The notes below the pieces were generated by a model. The model was not told where the DNA came from, made no database searches, and saw nothing but the letters and a program-made list of their open reading frames with translations. Positions 19,974 through 20,000 of a stretch of 20,000 nucleotides of DNA are shown piece by piece. This DNA comes from Theodoxus fluviatilis (Eukaryota > Mollusca > Gastropoda > Cycloneritida > Neritidae), in contig JAWQFJ010002800.1 in NCBI GenBank assembly GCA_034096865.1, positions 35,001 through 55,000 on the forward strand, in the 5' to 3' direction. Every line of letters starts with the position of its first letter. Positions within the stretch are counted from its first letter, which is position 1. A program made the position numbers and the translations under genes.

Positions 19974-20000
19974 CTGCAGGGAGAACTACGGTCATCAGTA

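Overview
The window looks like an intron-rich, repeat-rich animal genome, most likely a lophotrochozoan and plausibly a marine mollusc such as a gastropod. This is an inference. It rests on consensus GT-AG splice sites, long introns, very dense (CT)n/(CA)n/(CATC)n microsatellites, a CR1/L2-like non-LTR retrotransposon tail and a short MITE with GGGCCCG-type ends. There is no bacterial gene organisation, operon, CRISPR array or rRNA gene, and I found no convincing tRNA.

The only host gene I can support runs on the minus strand and enters from the right edge. Three internal exons lie at 19857-19973, 17602-18444 and 9110-9220, separated by introns of 1,412 and 8,381 bases. All three are flanked by phase-1 splice sites with GTGAGT donors and good acceptors, and they join in frame into about 357 contiguous residues. 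The fragment is Tyr-rich (exon A), then strongly basic, then proline-rich with three Y-x-N motifs (exon B), then acidic (exon C). It reads like a disordered scaffold or a cytoplasmic tail. I do not recognise the family. Start codon, 5' exons and 3' exons are outside the window or not recognisable in it.

Layout from left to right: 1-802 nothing supported; 803-1535 the 3' end of a non-LTR retrotransposon on the minus strand; 1536-2639 no gene but strong nested palindromes; 2640-3136 a compound CATC/CATT array with a 101-bp duplication; 3137-9109 unique-looking sequence with several simple repeats, a 36-bp direct repeat and an E-box/CRE cluster; 9110-9220 exon C; 9221-17601 a large intron. That intron holds a polypyrimidine/(CT)n/(CA)n block, a 236-bp MITE (13105-13340), a 34-unit array of an exactly 36-bp repeat (13488-14711) and further microsatellites. 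Exon B, a short intron and exon A follow.

The most striking structure is the 36-bp array. It is nearly homogeneous, a multiple of three, and has no stop codon in any of the six frames, so it produces several 400+ codon ORFs. These may all be artefacts of the repeat. Nothing in the window supports a multi-gene system.
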